In this document: positions 60,022 to 64,000 of the stretch, piece by piece | How positions within the stretch are numbered: position 1 is the first letter of the stretch | How the letters are laid out: every line of letters starts with the position of its first letter | NCBI GenBank assembly: GCA_947479915.1 | Contig: CANKAU010000003.1 | Coordinates: 62,001 to 126,000 of the forward strand | Origin: Chloroflexota bacterium | GTDB lineage: Bacteria > Chloroflexota > Dehalococcoidia > UBA2979 | Direction of reading: 5' to 3' | Length of the DNA: 64,000 nt | Notes under the pieces: model-generated | The model's database searches: none | Seen by the model: only the letters and a program-made list of their open reading frames with translations | Told to the model about the DNA's origin: nothing | Made by a program: the position numbers and the translations under genes

Positions 60022-60948
60022 CTAGCTCCCCTGCGCCATCTTGTTCAGCTGCTCGATGTGCGTGCGGTCGTGGCTCGCCATCCCCTGGATGCGCTCACCG
60101 ATCTGCCCGAGGCCGCGCGTCTCGTGCTCGATGTACGCATCGAGGAGCGTGCCCGCCTCGCGCAGCCACCCGATCGTCGCGCCGCGCACGGCCTGCATGC
60201 GGGCGCGGATGGTGGTCTCATCCTCGGCGGGACGCAGGTGCGCATTGTCGGCCCACTGCTTGTCGTTGAAGCGACGGAACGTGCGCGCCGGCTCGGTGAG
60301 GCAGCGCTTCGCCTCGCCGAGGTAGTACGCCTCCACGTCGGCGACGTGCGACAGCACGTCGAGCGGGCTCCACCCACCGTCGAGGTCGTCGTGGCGGCGC
60401 GCTGCCGCGATCGCATCGAACGCCGCGAGGACGCCGCCGCGCGCGTCGATCAACTCGCGCTCCAGCGTCGCGGCGTCGAACGTCGGGGCGACGGGCGTGC
60501 CCGCTGCCGCCGAGGACGCCGCGAGCCAGTCGCGCACCTCGGGCAGCAGGTCCAGCGCGTGTGCCTCGGTCGGGGGCGCCCACACCGCCTCGCTGTAGAG
60601 GCCGCCGCGGAGCTTCGGCTCGCCGGCCCAGTCGACGCACGTGAAGGTGTTGAGGATGAAGCGCTCACCCTCGTCGCCTTCGAGATAGATCGTGTCGAGG
60701 AACTCGAACGGGCCCGGCTCGACGCCGAGCATCAGGCGCATCAGCCGTGCGAGCGCGTCCTCAGCGGTCTCGTTGTCGGCGACGCCGACGAGCGGCATCG
60801 ACCAGTGACCCGTGAACGGGCCGAGCGCGTGCTTGGTGAGCAGCATCTGCCCGTCGCCCCGCACGAGGACACCCGCGGTCGCGAGCCTCGGCGGGTCGCC
60901 GGCGTGCGGCTTGTCGGTGGTGGTGGGCTGCGAAGACTGGTTCGTCAT
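60022..60948 (-). CDS. Nudix-like / DinB-like fusion protein inside the trp operon
   Basis: A 308-residue two-domain protein. Residues about 20-150 look like a Nudix domain (ATAGVLVRGDGQMLLTKHA; GHWSMPLVGVADNETAEDAL), but the REuxEE part of the Nudix box is replaced by RLMRLMLG, so hydrolase activity is doubtful. Residues about 165-308 look like a DinB/DUF664 four-helix domain (PLDVLSHVADVEAYYLGEAKR; MASHDRTHIEQLNKM) with the three histidines that bind metal. It lies between trpE and trpG with two-base gaps, so it is co-transcribed. Function unknown. Confidence 0.75.
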   Translation of the reverse strand: MTNQSSQPTTTDKPHAGDPPRLATAGVLVRGDGQMLLTKHALGPFTGHWSMPLVGVADNETAEDALARLMRLMLGVEPGPFEFLDTIYLEGDEGERFILNTFTCVDWAGEPKLRGGLYSEAVWAPPTEAHALDLLPEVRDWLAASSAAAGTPVAPTFDAATLERELIDARGGVLAAFDAIAAARRHDDLDGGWSPLDVLSHVADVEAYYLGEAKRCLTEPARTFRRFNDKQWADNAHLRPAEDETTIRARMQAVRGATIGWLREAGTLLDAYIEHETRGLGQIGERIQGMASHDRTHIEQLNKMAQGS

Positions 60949-60950
60949 CG

Positions 60951-62432
60951 CTAGTAGCCCAGGCTGCCGCTGGGGCCGCCCTCGCCGCCCTCGGCGTCGT
61001 CGATGGCCGCGAGGAGGGCGCGCGCCTTCTGGCGGCACTCCTCGTACTCCTTCTCCGGGTCGGAGTCGTAGACGATGCCCGCGCCCGCCTGCACGTGCGC
61101 GAGGCCACCCTGCATCACCAGTGTCCGGATCGTGATGCACGTCTCGATGTTCCCCGACATGTCGAAGAAGCCGACGCCGCCCGCGTAGGGGCCGCGTCGA
61201 TCGGGTTCCAACTCCGCGATGATTTCCATCGCACGGATCTTCGGCGCGCCGGAGACGGTGCCCGCGGGGAACGAGGAGCGCAGCGCGTCGTACGCGCTCA
61301 TGCCCTCGCGCAGCTTGCCCTGCACGTGACTGACGATGTGCATGACGTGCGAGTAGTACTCCAGGTCGAGGCGCTGCGTGACCTCCACGCTGCCCGTCGC
61401 GGCGACGCGGCCGACGTCGTTCCGACCGAGGTCGAGGAGCATGACGTGCTCCGCGATCTCCTTCGGGTCGTGGATCAGCTCCTCGGCGAGGCGCGCGTCC
61501 TCCAGCGCATCGACGCCGCGGCGGCGCGTGCCCGCGATCGGGTGCACCTCCACCACGCCCTCCTCGATGTTCACGAGGAGCTCTGGCGAGGAGCCGACGA
61601 TCGTGGTCTCACCGAACTGCAGGTAGAGCAGGTACGGCGAGGGGTTGATGGCGCGGAGCGAACGGTAGACCTCGAACGGGTGCGCGCCGGTCTCGCGCGT
61701 GAAGCGCTGACTCAGCACGACCTGGATGATGTCGCCACCGGTGATGTACTGCTTCGACTTCGCGACGGCGTCGATGAAGTCCTGCTTGTCCGCCCAGTTC
61801 GTCGTTACCTCGCGCCCGCGGACGCCCGTGTTCGGGACGTACGGCAGCGCGCCCAGCGGCTGGCGGAGGCGGTCGATCAGCTCGTCGATCTTCGCCTGCG
61901 CCTGCCGGTACGCGGCGTCGATGTCGCCGTCGAGGCGGACGTGCGAGACGGCCTTGATCGTGTGCTTCACGTGGTCGAACACCAGCAGCGTGTCCGTGAA
62001 CATGAGCCACGACTCCGGGATGCCCAGGACGTCCTTCCGCCCCAGTGGCACGCGCGGCTCGAAGTGCGTGACCGCCTCGTAGCCGAGGTAGCCGACGGCG
62101 CCGCCGTGGAAGCGGGGCAGCCCCGGCACCTCCACGCTCTGGTAGCGCGTCATCTCCTGCTGCACCACGTCCAGCGGATCGCCCGCCTCGTGCTGGCCGG
62201 CGTACACGCGGTACGGCTCCGTACCGATGAAGGAGTAGCGCCCCTGCCGCTCGCCGCCCTCGACGGACTCGAGGAGGAACGAGTATGGGCCGCGCGCGAC
62301 CTTCAGGAACGCGGAGACGGGTGTTTCCAGGTCGGCGCGCACCTCGCGGTACACGGGCACCACGTTGCCACGGCCGGTCATCTTGCGGACGTCTACGAGG
62401 CTGGGGGTGTAGTTGGCGGTGGCGGTGGTCAT
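60951..62432 (-). CDS. trpE: Anthranilate synthase component I
   Basis: Makes anthranilate from chorismate with TrpG. The 493-residue protein has the tryptophan feedback site SFLLESVEGGERQGRYSFIG near 50, then the chorismate-binding domain: AVGYLGYEAV near 112, GDIIQVVLSQRF near 260, PYLLYLQFGETTIVGSSPE near 292, IAGTRRRG near 330, HVMLLDLGRNDVGRVA near 360 and SSFPAGTVSGAPKIRAMEII near 418. The C-terminal Glu/Gly tail is variable. The ATG follows AGGAGCC. It is the first gene after the T-box, so both feedback and attenuation act on this step. Confidence 0.96.
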   Translation of the reverse strand: MTTATANYTPSLVDVRKMTGRGNVVPVYREVRADLETPVSAFLKVARGPYSFLLESVEGGERQGRYSFIGTEPYRVYAGQHEAGDPLDVVQQEMTRYQSVEVPGLPRFHGGAVGYLGYEAVTHFEPRVPLGRKDVLGIPESWLMFTDTLLVFDHVKHTIKAVSHVRLDGDIDAAYRQAQAKIDELIDRLRQPLGALPYVPNTGVRGREVTTNWADKQDFIDAVAKSKQYITGGDIIQVVLSQRFTRETGAHPFEVYRSLRAINPSPYLLYLQFGETTIVGSSPELLVNIEEGVVEVHPIAGTRRRGVDALEDARLAEELIHDPKEIAEHVMLLDLGRNDVGRVAATGSVEVTQRLDLEYYSHVMHIVSHVQGKLREGMSAYDALRSSFPAGTVSGAPKIRAMEIIAELEPDRRGPYAGGVGFFDMSGNIETCITIRTLVMQGGLAHVQAGAGIVYDSDPEKEYEECRQKARALLAAIDDAEGGEGGPSGSLGY

Positions 62433-62565
62433 CGGGCGGCTCCTGAGGGTTTGCGGTCGAGGTGGGCGGTCGGCATCGAGCGTCGCCAGCGCCACGCGCC
62501 CGGCTCCCCCGCTCGTCTCCCGTACCTCGCTCGCTGCTCGATCATCCCGCACTCCTCGACACAAC

Positions 62566-62598
62566 AAAAAGACCATCACCCGTTGTGGGGCGATGGTC
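62566..62598 (-). terminator. Intrinsic terminator of the trp T-box
   Basis: On the minus strand GACCATCGCCC (62598-62588), a 6-base loop, GGGTGATGGTC (62581-62571), then TTTTT (62570-62566). An 11-bp stem with one G-U pair. It starts next to the T-box antiterminator sequence, so the two structures are mutually exclusive. Confidence 0.93.
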
Positions 62599-62932
62599 CT
62601 CGCGGTGCCACCCACTTGCCCCCCGCGCGGCCACACGAGGTGACGCGACGGAGGCTCGCTCCAGGCACGGCCGCACTCTCGCCGTCGCAGCCTCGATGGG
62701 CGCGACAACGGGCGGGCGATGCCCTGGGCATGGATAACGGCGCCCTCACCGTCGACGCCTACCCCCGCTTGCGCGGGCTCGGGCCGAGACTCCCGGGTCC
62801 ATTCCGCCGCTGCTCGACAGGCACCGGGCTCGCACCAGCCCCGGCTCGCTCGCGTGCCTCGGCGGCGCCCGTCTTCACGGATGCCCTCGATGCACAGCCC
62901 CGCAGCGCGACGTACTACTCCCGATCGCAGTC
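62566..62932 (-). promoter_or_regulatory. Tryptophan T-box riboswitch upstream of trpE
   Basis: Reading the minus strand: AGTAGTA (near 62919-62913), the Stem I loop E strand, lies opposite GAATGGACC, where TGG (62801-62799) is the specifier codon for tRNA-Trp. The flanks pair (CGTCGC with GCGGCG above, TCGGG with CCCGG and GACT with AGTC below). The antiterminator TGGGTGGCACCGCG (62614-62601) matches the T-box consensus and pairs with the uncharged tRNA NCCA end. A U-tailed terminator follows. Uncharged tRNA-Trp should therefore allow read-through into trpE. Confidence 0.93.
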
Positions 62933-62947
62933 AGTATGTACGCGTGA

Positions 62948-62962
62948 CGTAACGAGGTTACG
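62948..62962. promoter_or_regulatory. Inverted repeat over the predicted trpE -10
   Basis: CGTAAC, GAG, GTTACG: a perfect 6+3+6 dyad that covers the proposed -10 hexamer. It could be an operator for a second, repressor-based level of trp control. No regulator gene is adjacent. Confidence 0.35.
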
Positions 62963-62984
62963 CGGCGGGCCGGGAGGGAGTCAA
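62955..62984 (-). promoter_or_regulatory. Predicted promoter of the trpE operon
   Basis: Minus-strand TTGACT (62984-62979), 18 bases, TAACCT (62960-62955). The start point would be near 62948, about 15 bases before T-box Stem I, which is the expected geometry. Confidence 0.5.
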
Positions 62985-63017
62985 ACCCCCGTGATCGGAT
63001 CCAGCCGTTCGCGCCCG

Positions 63018-63425
63018 CTAGTGGATGTTCTTGCCGTCCCATGTGTAGGCGAGTCGGACGCCGGTCTCGCTCCGACCCAGGGCGGGGATCGACGCGGTCG
63101 TGACCTTGCCGGTGGCCGGATCTTTCACGTTCACGCGAACCTGGTCGGTGATCCAGACGCGGACGTTCCCCCCTGTTCCGGCGGCAGGAGCATCCTTCTT
63201 GCCTTTCACCTTCGCGTTCATCTCACGAGCACCGCCGGGCGGCAGCAGGGCCGCGCCGTCCGCCTCGCCGTGCCCAATCCACATCTGCGCCGGCGTCTTC
63301 GACTCGTTTGTCAGCGTCACCACGACCGGGATCTCGATGTCCTCACCGGAGGGGACGCAGGCGAGCAGAGCGCTTGCTGACACGGCCAGGATGACCAATA
63401 GCCGGGTACCGACAGAGCGAAGCAT
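63018..63425 (-). CDS. Small putative lipoprotein
   Basis: A 135-residue exported protein with a signal peptide and lipobox (SASALLAC, Cys23), then a beta-rich domain (EIPVVVTLTNESKTPAQMWIG; NVRVWITDQVRVNVKDP) suggesting an immunoglobulin-like or carbohydrate-binding-like sandwich with a Lys-rich loop. No catalytic motif is seen and the family is not recognised. The ATG has GGAGGTG upstream. It lies upstream of the trpE promoter on the same strand and ends before it, so it is a separate unit. Confidence 0.7.
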   Translation of the reverse strand: MLRSVGTRLLVILAVSASALLACVPSGEDIEIPVVVTLTNESKTPAQMWIGHGEADGAALLPPGGAREMNAKVKGKKDAPAAGTGGNVRVWITDQVRVNVKDPATGKVTTASIPALGRSETGVRLAYTWDGKNIH

Positions 63426-63532
63426 GGCGCACCTCCAGCGTTGAGCCTCAAGCGTGCTCGCCGCGCGCCGCGGGCACTACAGCGGAGGGTCGAGGTGCGA
63501 GCGGGACGTTCGTCCCGAAGTGCGAAGCGCGT

Positions 63533-63868
63533 CTACTCCACCCGCTCCACCCCGGCCACATCACACCGATCGCAGTTCGGGACGTCGCCGGGGATGCGTG
63601 GGGGCGTCGAGGGGCTGCCCCAGTCCTCGACGGTGTCGGTGAGCAGCGGGGAGCGATGGTTGAAGCCGCGCGCCGCCATCTCGACGGCGAGCGCCTCGTG
63701 GCGGGCGTGGAGCGCAGCGAGGTGCCCCACCCAGCGCTGCGTCTCCGGGTGCTTCCAGTAGCCGCCGCCCCCGCGCAGCAGCGCGGACCACATCGTGTGA
63801 ACCTCGACGTGCTCGCCCAGCAGGTGCTGGCGGCAGAGCGCGGTGACCGGGACCGACCACGAGCGCAT
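63533..63868 (-). CDS. Pyrimidine dimer DNA glycosylase-like (T4 endonuclease V family) protein
   Basis: A 111-residue protein with LCRQHLLGEHVEVHTMWSAL near residue 11, which parallels DQHLMAEYREL of T4 DenV: Gln-His-Leu and the catalytic-position Glu (E22 here, E23 in DenV). Further on, LHARHEALAVEMAARGFNHRSPL resembles the DenV helix ending KRGFN. The N-terminal Thr that serves as nucleophile in DenV is Arg2 here, so glycosylase activity is uncertain. A C-terminal NCDRC pair is extra. Shorter than DenV (138). The family assignment is by eye. Confidence 0.65.
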   Translation of the reverse strand: MRSWSVPVTALCRQHLLGEHVEVHTMWSALLRGGGGYWKHPETQRWVGHLAALHARHEALAVEMAARGFNHRSPLLTDTVEDWGSPSTPPRIPGDVPNCDRCDVAGVERVE

Positions 63869-63897
63869 CGAGGTTCCTGGGGCGGCGGCGGCCGGCG

Positions 63898-64000
63898 CTA
63901 CTTGAGCTTCGAGAAGTCGGTGGGCACCATCAGGCGGTTCTCGAAGCGCGCGTTCAGGATGCCGTCACGCTCCGAATCCGCGCGGACGCGGTGCCACTCC
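63898..64000 (-). CDS. C-terminal end of an unidentified gene (runs off the right edge)
   Basis: The last 33 codons and TAG stop of a minus-strand gene. The visible end is charged (ADSERDGILNARFENRL) and finishes FSKLK. No motif allows identification. It lies 29 bases upstream of the DenV-like gene on the same strand, so they may be co-transcribed. Confidence 0.6.
   Translation of the reverse strand, partial: EWHRVRADSERDGILNARFENRLMVPTDFSKLK

Noticed and set aside
61095-63380. Plus-strand 761-codon frame opposite trpE and the T-box
   Set aside because: It covers a certain enzyme gene and a structured leader on the opposite strand; composition is that of an antisense shadow.

Overview
The window is high-GC (roughly 70% by eye), gene-dense bacterial chromosome with about 58 protein genes, mostly housekeeping, in long operons with ATGA/GTGA stop-start overlaps. 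No tRNA, rRNA, CRISPR array, transposase or prophage gene was seen. The gene set suggests Chloroflexota, perhaps a Dehalococcoidia/Tepidiforma-like lineage: a very short EF-Ts, MEP-pathway and S2P genes in the rpsB-tsf-frr cluster, a DUF5679 zinc ribbon, a Trp T-box, and an inositol-phospholipid operon outside Actinobacteria. That placement is inference from gene content only.

Layout. 1-384: 5' part of a secreted-protein gene (minus). 436-4452: nadA-nadB-nadC (de novo NAD) behind a promoter with an inverted repeat. 4538-5946: P-loop kinase, dtd, fmdB-type zinc ribbon. 6058-14096: rpsB-tsf-frr-uppS-cdsA-dxr-rseP-[Rieske-like orphan]-ispG, joining translation, undecaprenyl-PP, CDP-DAG and isoprenoid synthesis; pyrH is absent from its usual place. 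14116-21051: palindromic repeat, TIM-barrel isomerase-like gene, methyltransferase, Tat Rieske protein, VIT-family transporter, DUF309, proS, HD-GYP-like gene. 21154-28163: nusA (with a leader terminator), rnpM/ylxR, infB, rbfA, two secreted proteins on the other strand, truB. 28176-28521: DUF5679 gene with promoter and terminator.

28558-36087: a divergent LysR regulator and a six-gene phospholipid operon: inositol-phosphate synthase, two LpxL/PatA-like acyltransferases, a PHP phosphoesterase, a PimA-like glycosyltransferase and a phosphatidylinositol-phosphate-synthase-like CDP-alcohol transferase, ending in a thioredoxin-fold protein without cysteines. Together they could make, mannosylate and acylate an inositol lipid. 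36118-39570 (minus): folD, prfB with a programmed +1 frameshift, and a secreted gluzincin-like protein. 39691-47175: acpS, NAD(P)HX repair enzyme, fabD, two fabF genes, recJ. 47326-47689: secreted His/Met-rich peptide and hairpin.

47718-63000 (mostly minus): hypothetical gene, tyrS, ribF, scpA preceded by a small ORF resembling its own N-terminus, DAHP synthase and AroH chorismate mutase, trpA coupled to a CPBP protease gene, a HAD phosphatase (plus strand), then trpE-[Nudix/DinB fusion]-trpG-trpD-trpC-trpF-trpB behind a tryptophan T-box riboswitch. 63018-64000: lipoprotein, T4 endonuclease V-like protein, and the 3' end of one more gene.

Several genes have a TANNNT hexamer ending 6 or 7 bases before ATG and no Shine-Dalgarno, suggesting leaderless mRNAs. 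Function calls rest on motif recognition by eye; no database search was run.
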